Source: Glycomyces amatae
GTDB taxonomy: Bacteria > Actinomycetota > Actinomycetes > Mycobacteriales > Micromonosporaceae
NCBI RefSeq assembly: GCF_020991375.1
Contig: NZ_JAJLQZ010000003.1
Span: 393,386-457,385, forward strand
Length of the DNA stretch: 64,000 bases
Direction: 5' to 3'
Numbering within the stretch: position 1 is the stretch's first letter; each line of letters starts with the position of its first letter. Both the position numbers and the translations under genes were made by a program. This document shows positions 8,410 through 17,322 of the stretch, one piece after another. Below the pieces are notes generated by a model that saw nothing but the letters and a program-made list of their open reading frames with translations, did not search any database and was not told the DNA's origin.

Positions 8410-9579
8410 TCACCGCGCCGTCGGCCCTCCGGGCGCCGCACCCGGCCGCGGGCCGATCAGGGCCGCGATCTCGTCGGCGATGTCGTCGGGGGTGCGGCCG
8501 CCGGTGTCGACGGCGATGTCGCCGACGCCCTCCCGTTCGAGCAGGGCGGCCTCGGCGTGCGCGGCCCCGATGCGGCGTTCGAGGCCGTCCCCGGTGAGCC
8601 CCCGCAGCTCGTCGCCGGGGAGTTCGACACCGATCCCTTCGGCGCGCATCCTGATCCGCTCGGCCAGCTGCTCGGGCGGGGCGTCGAGGCGGACCACCGT
8701 CGGCGCGCAGCCGGGCACCGCCTCGAGGTAGCCGCGGGCGGTCGCCGCTCCCCCGCCGGAGCCGGAGACCACGAGGCACTCGGCCCCGGCCTCGCGGTGG
8801 GCCCGCCACAGCGCGCCGAGGTTGCGGGCCCGGAGGCGGTGGTCGCCGGGGTCGTCCGCGGCGGCGGGACGGCACCAGCCGATCTGGGCGAGGTCGATGA
8901 AGGAGGCCTTGGCGCCGGAGGCCAGGAGCCGCATGAAGACCGCGAAGGACACCGTGGACTTCCCGACGCCGGCGGGGCCGCAGACCCACACCATCGGGAC
9001 CCCGCCGTCCGCTGCGGACTCCGGCGCGTCGAATCCGCGCGGGCGCCACGCGCCCGCGGGCGCGCCGGGCCAGTCGCCGATGCGGTCGCGGACCAGCGCC
9101 ACGACCTCCTGGACGGAGCGGCCGCCGGTGTCGACGCGGCGATCGGTGAGGGGGTCGCGCTCCAGCCTGGCGGCGTGGAGGGCGGCCGGTTCGATCAGGT
9201 GCTCGGAGCCGCCGCGCCCGATCAGCCGCTCGCGGCGCTCCTCGGCCCCTACCCGCAGTTCGACGAGGGTCAGCGCCGCGCCGGGGGTCCGGGCGGCGTA
9301 GTCGGCCACGGTCTCGGCGGCGGCGACGCCGCCGGACACGATGAGGCACTGGGCCCCCGCGGCCCGGAACCCCGCCCAGACCGCGCCGATCCCGCGGGCC
9401 TTGACGCGCTCGTTGTCGGGGTCGCCCGAGGGGGCGGGGTAGGCCATGCCGACCTGGTCGGCGTCGACGTACGCCGCCAGGACGCCTTCCTGCGCGAGCT
9501 GCGAGAAGAGCGCCCACGCCGTGGTGGTCTTGCCCGAGCCGGCGGTCCCGATGAGCCAGAGGAGGGGGGTGGTGTCCAT
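8410..9579 (-). CDS. tandem two-P-loop kinase-like protein
   Basis: A 389-residue protein made of two homologous nucleotide-kinase-like halves. The first carries Walker A GTAGSGKTT (about residues 11-19), then ADQVGMAYPAPSGDPDNERV. The second carries GPAGVGKST (about 200-208), then DLAQIGWCRPAAADDPGDHR. Each half then repeats the pattern A/G-AVW/ALW...REAGAECLVVSG. Each resembles the small P-loop kinases of the APS-kinase/shikimate-kinase type, but no specific substrate motif is recognised. The duplication is old: the halves share the order of motifs but little exact sequence. It is divergent from azlC across 93 bases. Confidence 0.75.
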   Translation of the reverse strand: MDTTPLLWLIGTAGSGKTTTAWALFSQLAQEGVLAAYVDADQVGMAYPAPSGDPDNERVKARGIGAVWAGFRAAGAQCLIVSGGVAAAETVADYAARTPGAALTLVELRVGAEERRERLIGRGGSEHLIEPAALHAARLERDPLTDRRVDTGGRSVQEVVALVRDRIGDWPGAPAGAWRPRGFDAPESAADGGVPMVWVCGPAGVGKSTVSFAVFMRLLASGAKASFIDLAQIGWCRPAAADDPGDHRLRARNLGALWRAHREAGAECLVVSGSGGGAATARGYLEAVPGCAPTVVRLDAPPEQLAERIRMRAEGIGVELPGDELRGLTGDGLERRIGAAHAEAALLEREGVGDIAVDTGGRTPDDIADEIAALIGPRPGAAPGGPTAR

Positions 9580-9590
9580 GCGGTGAGCCT

Positions 9591-9610
9591 AAGCGGGGCG
9601 TCAACCGCTT
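9591..9610. promoter_or_regulatory. inverted repeat in kinase/azlC divergent promoter
   Basis: AAGCGG and CCGCTT form a 6-base inverted repeat with an 8-base spacer in the 93-base divergent gap. It is a candidate operator for azlCD or the kinase-like gene, weak on its own. Confidence 0.3.
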
Positions 9611-9672
9611 TGGCCCGGCCGCCGAGGAGCACTCGCGATCGCCCGGCGCGGCGCTGCTGCGATCATCGGTGC

Positions 9673-10410
9673 ATGACCGTCAGCACCACAGCGGCCCCTC
9701 AGGCGCCGCCGGGCCCCTCCCGCCGGGCCGAGATCGCCGCGGGGGTCCGCCTCTCGCTCGCCGCCGGGCTCGGCATGTTCCCGATCGGCATCGCGTTCGG
9801 CCTTCTGGTGGTCCAGGCGGGCCTGCCGTGGTGGGTCGCCCCGGCCCTGTCGCTCGCGGCGTACGCCGGATCGCTCGAGCTGCTGCTCATCGGGTTGATC
9901 ACCACCGCCACGCCGCTGGCGACCATCGCCCTCACGACGCTCCTGGTGAACTTCCGGCACGTCTTCTACGCCTTCTCGTTCCCGCTCCACGTGGTCCGCA
10001 ACCGGGTCGCGAAGGCCTACTCGGTCTACGCGCTCATCGACGAGGCCTACGCGGTCACGGCCGCCTCCCGGGACGGCTGGAGCTCGTGGCGGCTGCTGTC
10101 GACGCAGATCGCGTTCCAGGTCTACTGGGTCGGCGGGGGCCTCGCCGGGGTCGCGGTCGCCTCGGTCATGCCCGGCCCGATCAAGGGCCTGGAGTTCGCC
10201 CTGTGCGCCCTGTTCGTGACCCTCACCCTCGACGCGGCCCGCTCCCGCGGGCAGGTGCCGTCGCTGCTGCTGGCGGGACTCGCCTTCACGGCCGCGATCG
10301 TCCTCGCGCCCGACGCCGCGCTCTTCGTCGCGCTGCTGTTGTTCGTGCTGCTCCTGCTGGGCCGCTTCGCGCTCGGCGTCCTGCGGTCCCGGAGGGGCTC
10401 CGATGCCTGA
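9673..10410 (+). CDS. azlC: AzlC-family branched-chain amino acid exporter, large subunit
   Basis: A 245-residue membrane protein of the AzlC/YgaZ family, the large subunit of a two-component branched-chain amino acid exporter. The N-terminal GVRLSLAAGLGMFPIGIAFG (about residues 24-43) and LVNFRHVFYAFSFPLHVVRN (about 95-114) are family signatures; about seven hydrophobic helices are visible. The ATG at 9673 is the first that precedes the conserved domain. Its last 8 bases overlap azlD, the usual arrangement of the pair. The export substrate (isoleucine, valine, methionine or analogues) cannot be specified. Confidence 0.9.
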   Translation: MTVSTTAAPQAPPGPSRRAEIAAGVRLSLAAGLGMFPIGIAFGLLVVQAGLPWWVAPALSLAAYAGSLELLLIGLITTATPLATIALTTLLVNFRHVFYAFSFPLHVVRNRVAKAYSVYALIDEAYAVTAASRDGWSSWRLLSTQIAFQVYWVGGGLAGVAVASVMPGPIKGLEFALCALFVTLTLDAARSRGQVPSLLLAGLAFTAAIVLAPDAALFVALLLFVLLLLGRFALGVLRSRRGSDA

Positions 10411-10768
10411 CGCGGCCCTCGACCCGTGGTACCTCGCGTGGGTCCTCGTGACCGTCTTCGCCATCGACCTGGCGCTGCGGGCCCTCCCGTTCGCCGCGCT
10501 GAAGCCCCTGCGCGCCTCGGCGCTGGTGCGGAGCCTGACGGTGTGGATGCCCGTGGGCGTGCTCGCGATCCTGGCCGCCGAGACGCTGCGCGGCAGCCTG
10601 GTCGGCGACCCGGGCGGGGCCGTGAGCGCGCTCGTCGCGGTCGGCGTCACCGTCGCGGTGCACCTGCTCGGCGGGCGGCGGACCCTCCTGAGCGTCGGCG
10701 CGGGCACGTTCACCTATGTTCTGCTGGTCAACGTGGACGTCGCCGCCGCGCTCAGGGGGCTCCTCTGA
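10403..10768 (+). CDS. azlD: AzlD-family branched-chain amino acid exporter, small subunit
   Basis: A 121-residue protein with four hydrophobic helices, matching the AzlD/YgaH family in length and in its place after azlC. The ATG at 10403 lies inside the end of azlC (8-base overlap), so the two are translationally coupled and presumably form one exporter complex in the cytoplasmic membrane. RALPFAALKPLRASALVRSL (residues about 24-43) corresponds to the conserved first cytoplasmic segment. It converges with the luciferase-like gene 8 bases away. Confidence 0.88.
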   Translation: MPDAALDPWYLAWVLVTVFAIDLALRALPFAALKPLRASALVRSLTVWMPVGVLAILAAETLRGSLVGDPGGAVSALVAVGVTVAVHLLGGRRTLLSVGAGTFTYVLLVNVDVAAALRGLL

Positions 10769-10776
10769 CGCCGCGC

Positions 10777-11766
10777 TTACTCCTGGAACGCCTTCGCGGT
10801 GAGTTCGACGGAGCGGACGCGGTCGGCGGGCCGCTCGGCGTGGTGGGCGGTGATGAGCTCGTCGGCGCGCGCGGCGGCGGCGAACTCCTCCAGGTACGCG
10901 GCCACCTCGCCGGGGGCGCCGACGGCGGTGTACCGGGTCATGGCCGACAGCTGGCGGCCGGCCGCCGAGGCGAGGAACGCGTCGATCTCGTCGTCGGTGA
11001 ACTCGGGCCCGCCCTGGCCGCGCTTGATGAACGCGCGCGACCGGTTGCGGTACGCGATCTGCCGCTGCGCCTCGGCCTCCTCGCGGCTCTCGGCCGCGAA
11101 CACGTTGACGCCCGCGATGACGTACGGCTCGGCCAGCTGCTCGGAGGGCGTGAACTGCTCCCGGTAGGCGGCGACCGCCTCGTGCAGGGCGTCGGGCGCG
11201 AAGTGGGAGGCGAACGCGTACGGCAGCCCCATCCGGGCGGCGAGCTGGGCGCCGAAGAGCGAGGAGCCGAGCAGGTAGAGCGGGACGACGCCCTCGGCGC
11301 GCGGCACGGCCTGCACGCCCTCGATCAGGGACTCGCCGCGGAGGTAGCCCTGGAGCTCCAGGACGTCCTGCGGGAACGCGTCGCCCGAGGCCGAGGCCCG
11401 CCGGATGGCGATCATGGTGTTGCGGTCGGTGCCGGGCGCGCGGCCCAGGCCGAGGTCGATCCGGCCGGGGAACAGCGTCTCCAGCGTCCCGAACTGCTCG
11501 GCGATCACCAGCGGGGAGTGGTTGGGCAGCATGATGCCGCCCGCGCCGAGCCGGATGGTGTCGGTGTGCTCGGCGACGTGGCCGATCACGACGCTGGTCG
11601 CGCTCGAGGCGATGGTCGGCATGTTGTGGTGCTCGGCGTACCAGACCCGCCGGTAGCCGCTGCGTTCGGCGGCGCGGGCGAGCTCGACGCTCGCGGCGAG
11701 GCTCTCGCGCGCGGACCGTCCCGGCGCGATCGGCGCCAGGTCGAGGATCGACAGGGCTGCGGGCAT
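10777..11766 (-). CDS. LLM-class flavin-dependent oxidoreductase (MsnO8-like)
   Basis: A 329-residue luciferase-like monooxygenase of the subgroup named MsnO8 or YwcH-like. The start [19 protein letters not shown], then [20 protein letters not shown] (about residues 40-59), [20 protein letters not shown] and [14 protein letters not shown] are the hallmark segments of this single-domain family, which uses FMNH2 from a separate reductase. Substrates are usually unknown. The gene starts 13 bases after an ArsR-type regulator and is likely in the same operon, which suggests response to a metal, redox or small-molecule signal. Confidence 0.88.
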   Translation of the reverse strand: MPAALSILDLAPIAPGRSARESLAASVELARAAERSGYRRVWYAEHHNMPTIASSATSVVIGHVAEHTDTIRLGAGGIMLPNHSPLVIAEQFGTLETLFPGRIDLGLGRAPGTDRNTMIAIRRASASGDAFPQDVLELQGYLRGESLIEGVQAVPRAEGVVPLYLLGSSLFGAQLAARMGLPYAFASHFAPDALHEAVAAYREQFTPSEQLAEPYVIAGVNVFAAESREEAEAQRQIAYRNRSRAFIKRGQGGPEFTDDEIDAFLASAAGRQLSAMTRYTAVGAPGEVAAYLEEFAAAARADELITAHHAERPADRVRSVELTAKAFQE

Positions 11767-11779
11767 GTCGGGTGCCTTT

Positions 11780-12067
11780 CTACAGACTGCGGTGGAGCGC
11801 CTCGGTGAACGCGCGGATGCGCGCCTCGTCGCGGCGGTAGTAGATCCACTGGCCGCGCCGGGTGGCCTGGAGGAACCCGGCGCGCTGGAGGATCGCGAGA
11901 TGGGCGGAGACCGTGGACGCGGACGTGCCCGCCTTGTGCTGGATCAGGCCGGCGCACACGCCGAGCCCGGCGGTGTCCCCGCAGGGGAAGTTCGCCTCGG
12001 GGTCCTTGAGCCAGTCGAGGATCCGCAGCCGCGTCTCGTTGGAGAGGGCCTTGCATTCGTCGAGCAC
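11780..12067 (-). CDS. ArsR-family transcriptional regulator
   Basis: A 95-residue winged-helix repressor. [20 protein letters not shown] (about residues 7-26) is the ArsR N-terminus, [20 protein letters not shown] (about 44-63) the recognition helix, and [19 protein letters not shown] the wing. Two cysteines, C29 (FPCGD) and C38 (GVCAG), lie between the first helices, a place where some ArsR proteins sense thiol oxidation or metals; the typical ELCVCDL motif is absent. It leads the operon with the luciferase-like gene, and an inverted repeat lies upstream. Confidence 0.88.
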   Translation of the reverse strand: MLDECKALSNETRLRILDWLKDPEANFPCGDTAGLGVCAGLIQHKAGTSASTVSAHLAILQRAGFLQATRRGQWIYYRRDEARIRAFTEALHRSL

Positions 12068-12086
12068 GTCGGTCGTCCTTCGGTAT

Positions 12087-12102
12087 TTCGCTTATTGACG
12101 AA
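12087..12102. promoter_or_regulatory. possible ArsR operator
   Basis: TTCG-CTTATTGA-CGAA, an inverted repeat 20-35 bases upstream of the ArsR start in an AT-richer patch. ArsR-family operators are often of the TTCG...CGAA type, so autoregulation is plausible. Confidence 0.4.
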
Positions 12103-12140
12103 GTTAACGCTTCCGGGGCGGGAGGGCACCATGAGCCTCG

Positions 12141-14849
12141 TCACCGGCCGAGGTCGGCGAGGAGGGCGACGGCGGCGCGGGCCGGGTCGTCGCCGTACGT
12201 GGAGGGGAAGGCGTCCGCGAGGCGCCAGCCCGCGCGGCGCAGGGCCCGGTGGCGGGCCAGGTGGGCGGCGGGGCCGTCGGGGTGGACCGCGCAGATCACG
12301 CCGACCGCGTCGTCGCCGTCGCCCACGACGAGGTCGACGCTCCAGTGCCCCACCGGGTAGGCGGACCGGACCTCGACGCCGGCGTGCGCCAGCGCGTCGG
12401 CGGTCTTCGCGGTCCAGGCGTCGGGGTGGCGGGCGGCCTCGGGCGGGCGGGGCGGGCTGTCGGCGTACCGGAGGAACTCGCCGATGAGGCCGTCGGCGTC
12501 GCCGATCGCGGTGACCACGTGCAGCCGGTGGCGGGCGCGCGTGATCATCACGTTGAACAGGTTGGCCCCGGCGGCGAAGCGCCGCCGCCCGGCCGGGTCG
12601 CCGGGGGCGACGCCGAGGGCCGCGATGACGGTGTCGGCCTCGCTGCCCTGGAAGGCGTGGACGGTCCCGGCGCGGATGCGGTGGCGGCGGATGGCGTCCA
12701 GGTCGAAGCGCTCGACGATCCCGGCCTCGATCGCCTCGGCCTGGGCGCGGAACGGGGTGATGACCGCGATGCCGCGGTCCCCCTGTCCGACGCGTTCGGC
12801 GAGGAGCTCCAGGGAGGCGTCCACTTCGGCCCGGACGACGCCGTCGCGGGAGGCGCGGGCCCGGACGCGGTGGAGGTGGACGGCGTCGGCGTCGTGGTTG
12901 CGCGGGTGGGTCGTGACCGGTGCGACGCGGCCGCGGTAGAACCGCGCGGCGGAGAACCCGATGAGGTGGGGGACGCTGCGGTGGTGCTCGGTGAGCTCGA
13001 CGACCGGCCCGGCGCCGGTGGCGAGGTCGTAGGCGCTGACGCGGCCGGTGTCGAGCTGCGGCGCCCGGTCGGCCAGGCCGTGCCGGGCGAGGACCTCGGC
13101 CAGGCGCTCCTCGCTCGCGAAGGAGACGAACCGCAGCTGCCGGGGGTCGCCCGCGACGACGGCGCGGCGGGCGCGGGCGAGCGCGGGGGCGGCGCGGAGC
13201 TGGTTGATGTGCGAGGCCTCGTCGAGGATCACGAGGTCGAACATGCCCGGCGCGGCCGGGAGGAGGTCCTCGACGTCGCCCACCGTGCCCACCCACAGCG
13301 GCATCGCCTTGAGCATCGCGCCGGTGTCGAGCCCGGCGAGCAGGGAGCGGCGGGCCGCCCGGGAGGAGGAGCGCAGGCCGGTGGCGAGGCCGGCCAGGGC
13401 GCGGCGGGACCCTCCCGAGCGCCGCTCGTCCGCTTCGGCGTCGTATCGCGCGGCGGCGGCGACCGCGGCGGCCGCCTCGGCGTCGGCCTGCTCCAGGCTC
13501 GCCCAGAGCGGGCCGAGGTCGAGGCCGCCCGCGGCGGCGAGGAGGGCCGCGCCGCGCTGGTCGCGGGCGGCGGCGACGGCGCGGCGCAGTGCCGCGCGGC
13601 TCCCGTCGGCGCCCGCGAGCCGGGCCAGCCGCCGGGAGGAGCGCCACGCGCGCAGGCGCGGCCACCAGCCGTCCGCGCCCCGCTCGGCGCGGCGCAGGTG
13701 GCGTTCGACCGCGTCGAGGTCGGCGTCGCGGAGGCCGGGGAAGTCGTCGAGGAGGAACAGCGGGAGGTCGCGGGCGCGGCGGCGCCGGTCCTCCAGGTCG
13801 AGCAGGGAGGCGAGCTCGGCCTCGACGCGCGCGACGTACGCGGCGGCGTCGTCGGCCTCCCGCCGGTGCTGCTCGACGACGCGGGCCTTGTGGCCCCTGC
13901 CGGTGCCGGAGCCGAGGCGGGTCCGGAACTCGTCGCGCCGCTCGGTGTCGCCGAAGTGGACCGGGACCGGCCCTGGCCGGCGGTCGAGGAGGGCGGCGAG
14001 GACGTCGGCGGCGTGCACCGACTGGGTGGCCAGGAGCACCGACTGCCCGGAGGCGACCGCGTCGAGGGCGATCGCCGCGAGCGTGTGGCTCTTGCCGCAG
14101 CCGGGCGCTCCCGCGATCACGGTGACGGGCTGGGTGCGGGCCTGGACGACGGCCGCGGCCTGCTCGCGGCTGAGCGGGAGGGCGCAGCGGATCGGCGCGT
14201 CCGGGGCGGGGGCCGCGTCGGGCCGCTGGTCGTACATCGCGGCCAGCGCCGTGTCCTCGAGGCCGGGTGTGGCGGCCCATTCGCGCAGGCCCGAGGCGAT
14301 GGGGCTGGGGACGGCGTCGCGGTCGACGTAGACGACGGGCCGGGCCACGACCGCCGTGCGGTCGCGGTCGCGCTGCGGCGGGGAGGTCTCGACGGCGGAC
14401 TCGCCGAATCCGGCCGCCGCGGCGGCGGCCGCCAGCCAGGCGGTGTCGGCGGGGGCTTCGGTGTCGGCGTCGGCGAACACGGCTTCGAGCAGCGGGGCGA
14501 ACTCGCCGCCGGCCAGCGCCGGGTGGACGGCGACGTCCCCGGCGGGGACGACCCGCTGGGTGTCGCCCCGGCCCCCCGCGGCCTTGAGGCGGACGGGGCG
14601 GCTGACCAGCGGCAGGCGGACCCGGTGGGTCCTGCCGTCGGCCTCGGTGCGCCCCATGACGACGCCCCAGCCCTGCCGCAGGAGCCGCTCGTCGCGGTGC
14701 AGCTCGTCGTAGGAGGCGAGGGCGCCGCCGCCTTCGAGCGCCTCGAGCGCCGTCCCCCAGACGGCTTTGGCGCCGAGGTGGTCGAAGATCGGCGGTTTCG
14801 CCGCCGGGGCGAGGTCGGCGAGGGCGCCGAGGAGCTGGGGCACGGGCAT
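12141..14849 (-). CDS. superfamily 1 DNA/RNA helicase-like protein with C-terminal nuclease-like domain
   Basis: A 902-residue protein with superfamily 1 helicase motifs: Walker A VIAGAPGCGKSHTLAA (about residues 246-261), Walker B VILDEASHINQLRAAPAL, motif III VVAGDPRQLRFVSF, motif V TVHAFQGSEADTVIAALGV and motif VI NVMITRARHRLHVVTAIGD. The N-terminal ~220 residues match nothing I know. The last ~80 residues (from HAGVEVRSAYPVGHWSVDL) look like the Vsr/MTES_1575-type endonuclease fold that caps many such helicases, but the usual acidic catalytic segment reads AVHPDGP. The start is the ATG at 14849, just before VPQLLGALADL. Roles in DNA repair or phage defence are possible; the neighbours give no support for either. 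Confidence 0.8.
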   Translation of the reverse strand: MPVPQLLGALADLAPAAKPPIFDHLGAKAVWGTALEALEGGGALASYDELHRDERLLRQGWGVVMGRTEADGRTHRVRLPLVSRPVRLKAAGGRGDTQRVVPAGDVAVHPALAGGEFAPLLEAVFADADTEAPADTAWLAAAAAAAGFGESAVETSPPQRDRDRTAVVARPVVYVDRDAVPSPIASGLREWAATPGLEDTALAAMYDQRPDAAPAPDAPIRCALPLSREQAAAVVQARTQPVTVIAGAPGCGKSHTLAAIALDAVASGQSVLLATQSVHAADVLAALLDRRPGPVPVHFGDTERRDEFRTRLGSGTGRGHKARVVEQHRREADDAAAYVARVEAELASLLDLEDRRRRARDLPLFLLDDFPGLRDADLDAVERHLRRAERGADGWWPRLRAWRSSRRLARLAGADGSRAALRRAVAAARDQRGAALLAAAGGLDLGPLWASLEQADAEAAAAVAAAARYDAEADERRSGGSRRALAGLATGLRSSSRAARRSLLAGLDTGAMLKAMPLWVGTVGDVEDLLPAAPGMFDLVILDEASHINQLRAAPALARARRAVVAGDPRQLRFVSFASEERLAEVLARHGLADRAPQLDTGRVSAYDLATGAGPVVELTEHHRSVPHLIGFSAARFYRGRVAPVTTHPRNHDADAVHLHRVRARASRDGVVRAEVDASLELLAERVGQGDRGIAVITPFRAQAEAIEAGIVERFDLDAIRRHRIRAGTVHAFQGSEADTVIAALGVAPGDPAGRRRFAAGANLFNVMITRARHRLHVVTAIGDADGLIGEFLRYADSPPRPPEAARHPDAWTAKTADALAHAGVEVRSAYPVGHWSVDLVVGDGDDAVGVICAVHPDGPAAHLARHRALRRAGWRLADAFPSTYGDDPARAAVALLADLGR

Positions 14850-14940
14850 GTGCGCAGTGTAGGAGGTGCGCACGAGGCCCCGCCGGGACGGAGCGGCCGC
14901 GGTCCACCGGGGACCGCGGCCCGACGTCACGGCCGGGGGC

Positions 14941-15249
14941 TCACGTCTCCTCGCCCAGCTTCGGCGCCTCGTGGTGGAGGAGGTCGGCGTAGTCGGGGTG
15001 GCGTTCGATCCACCCGGCGTAGAACGGGCACACGGGCACCACCTGCTCCCCCGCGGCCCGGGCCGCGTCGAGCGAGTGCCGCGCGAGCGCCGAGCCCACC
15101 CCGGCGTCCTGGGCGGACTCCTCGACGTGGGTGCTGGAGAAGGTGATGGTGCCGTCCTTGCGGCGGTAGTCGGCGAATCCGACCGTCTCGCCGTCGATCC
15201 GCGCCTCGTAGCGGCTCTGCTCCGGTACGTCCGTCACTTCCACGGCCAT
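14941..15249 (-). CDS. small GNAT-like N-acetyltransferase (YjdJ type)
   Basis: A 102-residue protein with the minimal acetyltransferase fold of the YjdJ/At1g77540 type: RYEARIDGETVGFADYRRKD, then the beta-strand TITFSSTHVEESAQDAGVGS carrying the acetyl-CoA loop (here QDAGVGS instead of RGQGVGS), and the ending VPVCPFYAGWIERHPDYADL, whose cysteine is the conserved residue of this subgroup. The start is the ATG at 15249, preceded by an AAGGAGG ribosome site. The acceptor is unknown for the whole family. It stands alone between the helicase and GH43 genes. Confidence 0.88.
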   Translation of the reverse strand: MAVEVTDVPEQSRYEARIDGETVGFADYRRKDGTITFSSTHVEESAQDAGVGSALARHSLDAARAAGEQVVPVCPFYAGWIERHPDYADLLHHEAPKLGEET

Positions 15250-15345
15250 GCGGCCCTCCTTCGCGTCGTCTTCGAACCACCTTAGGCCCGATTCGTCGGA
15301 GTACCCGCGAAGTCGCGTTTCGACCGCCGCCGGAGGGGCGGACCG

Positions 15346-15383
15346 GGGCGGCGCCCGCCGGAGGGGGTGAGCGGGCGCCGCCC
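15346..15383 (-). terminator. hairpin terminator of the GH43 gene
   Basis: A perfect 13-base stem (15346-15358 with 15371-15383) around a 12-base loop, starting about 10 bases after the GH43 stop codon on the minus strand. There is no T-run. Confidence 0.6.
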
Positions 15384-15392
15384 GGCCGGCGG

Positions 15393-16847
15393 CTACTCGA
15401 GGTGGAAGGTCGCGGCGGCGCGCTCGGCGGCGGTCGAGGCGGTCTGGAGGTACACCAGGCCGTCGACGTGGCGGAGGTAGCGGCCGGAGAAGTTCGAGGC
15501 CTCGAAGGACTCCCCCGCGGCGTCGGCCAGGCCGTCGCGGCGGTGGAAGCTCGCGTCCGAGCGGAACAGCGACGAGCCGTCGCCCTGCTCGACCCAGATC
15601 TCGTAGTTCCTGTGCCGCAGGTAGTGCCCGGGGTAGTTCGCCGACTCCAGCGAGACCGTCCCCGATCCGGCCAGGCCCGCGACGATCCGGAACTGCGAGT
15701 CGGCCAGCATCGCCGTGTTCGCGCCCGCCCGGAGCCGGAAGTCGTAGTGGTTGAGGTACGCGCCCGAGGCGCCGTGCGCGGCGAACCGGTACGGGGTCGG
15801 GCCGTCGGCCACCGGCACGCCGAAGTCCGGGGTCCCGTCGGCGTTCCAGTAGAACTTCTGGATCCTGGTGTGCCGGTTGGGGTCGTACAGCGGGTCGCCG
15901 CTGATGTCCCGGTAGGGCCTGGCGTGGTAGACCAGGATGTCGCTCTGGCCGTCCTCGGAGAGGGTGAACGAGTTGTGGCCCGGCCCGTACTGGCCCGTGT
16001 TGTCGTTGCTGCGCAGGACCGGCTGGGGGTGCTTGGTCCACGAGGACGCGCTGAGCAGGTTCGCGCTCTGGGAGGCCGTGAGCAGGCCGATGGCGTAGTT
16101 CGCGTCGGTGGCGCTGGCGGAGAAGGTCATGAAGACGCGGCCGCCTCGCTTGATGACGGCGGCGCCCTCGTTCACCTTGTGGCCGATGACCTCCCACGGG
16201 TTGGTGGGCTTGCTGATGCGCACCGGCGTGCCGGTGATCGTCCACGGGCTCGACATGGCCGCGAGGTACAGGCTGGTGCCCGAGCCCAGTTCGGGGTCGC
16301 TCTGGGCCCAGCACAGGTAGCGGGTGGAGCCGTTGGTGAACGTGGTGGCGTCCAGCGAGAACGAGTCGCGCGGGGTGGTGATCCGGCCGCGTTCGGTCCA
16401 GTTGCCGGACATGGGGTTCGCGCCCGCGTTCTCGAGGGCGTACATGCGGATGGCCCAGACGTCGTCGGCGCGGCCCGCGGCGAAGTAGAGGTACCACTTC
16501 CCGTCGACGTGGTGGAGTTCGGGCGCCCAGATGTGGGCGCTCATGGGGCCGCTGGAGTGCTTGGACCACACGGTGGCCTCTTGGGCCGTGGCCAATCCCT
16601 GGAGGGTGGTGGCACGGCGCATGATGATGCGGTCGTAGGCCGGGACGCTGGCGGTGAAGTAGTAGTACCCGTCGGCGTGGCGCACGATGTGCGGGTCGGC
16701 GCGCTGCTGGATGAGCGCGTTGCCGTAGAGCACGCCGGGCGCGGCCAGGGCGGGGGTGGGGAGGCCTGCGGTCGAGGCGGCGGTGACGAGGGCCGCGGCG
16801 CCCGCGGCCTGGAGGAGCCGCCGGCGGTTCAGGGGTGCGCGGTGCAT
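15393..16847 (-). CDS. secreted glycoside hydrolase family 43 with AbfB (CBM42) domain
   Basis: A 484-residue exported enzyme. A twin-arginine signal (NRRRLLQAAGAAALVTAAS, cleavage near ALA-AP at about residue 36) precedes a five-bladed GH43 propeller (about 38-340). RADPHIVRHADGYYYFTAS carries the catalytic-base Asp, and GHNSFTLSEDGQSDILVYHA marks the last blade. The C-terminal ~135 residues (from YRFAAHGASGAYLNHYDFRL) form an arabinofuranose-binding AbfB domain with the repeated YLRH pattern. The combination indicates alpha-L-arabinofuranosidase action on arabinan or arabinoxylan. The ATG at 16847 was chosen for the short signal peptide. Confidence 0.9.
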   Translation of the reverse strand: MHRAPLNRRRLLQAAGAAALVTAASTAGLPTPALAAPGVLYGNALIQQRADPHIVRHADGYYYFTASVPAYDRIIMRRATTLQGLATAQEATVWSKHSSGPMSAHIWAPELHHVDGKWYLYFAAGRADDVWAIRMYALENAGANPMSGNWTERGRITTPRDSFSLDATTFTNGSTRYLCWAQSDPELGSGTSLYLAAMSSPWTITGTPVRISKPTNPWEVIGHKVNEGAAVIKRGGRVFMTFSASATDANYAIGLLTASQSANLLSASSWTKHPQPVLRSNDNTGQYGPGHNSFTLSEDGQSDILVYHARPYRDISGDPLYDPNRHTRIQKFYWNADGTPDFGVPVADGPTPYRFAAHGASGAYLNHYDFRLRAGANTAMLADSQFRIVAGLAGSGTVSLESANYPGHYLRHRNYEIWVEQGDGSSLFRSDASFHRRDGLADAAGESFEASNFSGRYLRHVDGLVYLQTASTAAERAAATFHLE

Positions 16848-16890
16848 GGGAACTCCGTGTGGTCGATCGAACTGGGACGTATTCGAACAT

Positions 16891-16900
16891 GGTGGCCACC
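16891..16900. promoter_or_regulatory. palindrome in the GH43 promoter region
   Basis: GGTGGCCACC, a perfect 10-base palindrome 44-53 bases upstream of the GH43 start within an AT-richer promoter stretch. It is a possible operator, but no regulator gene is adjacent. Confidence 0.3.
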
Positions 16901-16992
16901 AGGTGATGTTCACGGTAACCATACTGATCGGACAAGTCAATAGATCGAACCACGCGAATGTTTCAGCATGCGGGGCGGTGCGGGAGAGAGGG

Positions 16993-17322
16993 TCAGGCGG
17001 CTCCGCCGGGGAGTCCGGCCCGGCGCCGCTCGGCCTCGGCGAGGGCGCTCTCGTAGGTGTCGAGGATCAGCGCGGCGAGGTCCTGCTGGTCCAGTTCCTC
17101 GTGGCCCGGGCCGAAGTCCACGGCGATGAGCACGCCGCCGACGGTGACGGTCACCGCCACCGCGCCGCCGGGGGCCTCGGCCCGGACGCTGGCGGGCTCC
17201 AGGAGGCGCCGCATCGGCTCGGCCCGCTCGCCGAGCTCGGTCATCTGCTTCACGAACGTGCGCACGCCTTCGGCGGCGCCGGGCGCGGCGGGGCGCCCGT
17301 CGGGATCGTTTCGCTCCTTCAC
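16993..17322 (-). CDS. YbaB/EbfC-family protein
   Basis: A 109-residue protein from the GTG at 17322. The central pattern VRTFVKQMTELGERAEPMRR, then GGAVAVTVTVGGVLIAVDFG and ALILDTYESALAEAERRR, is that of actinobacterial YbaB/EbfC-like proteins (alpha-beta-beta-alpha), many of which stand near ESX loci. Classical YbaB binds DNA; these distant members are uncharacterised. A second member (31261-31614) heads the ESX-associated operon in this window. No ESX gene is next to this copy. Confidence 0.7.
   Translation of the reverse strand: MKERNDPDGRPAAPGAAEGVRTFVKQMTELGERAEPMRRLLEPASVRAEAPGGAVAVTVTVGGVLIAVDFGPGHEELDQQDLAALILDTYESALAEAERRRAGLPGGAA

Noticed and set aside
16993..17322. Whether the first YbaB-like gene is part of an ESX locus
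   Set aside because: Neighbours are a GH43 gene and a membrane hydrolase; no WXG-type gene is near this copy, so no ESX link is claimed.
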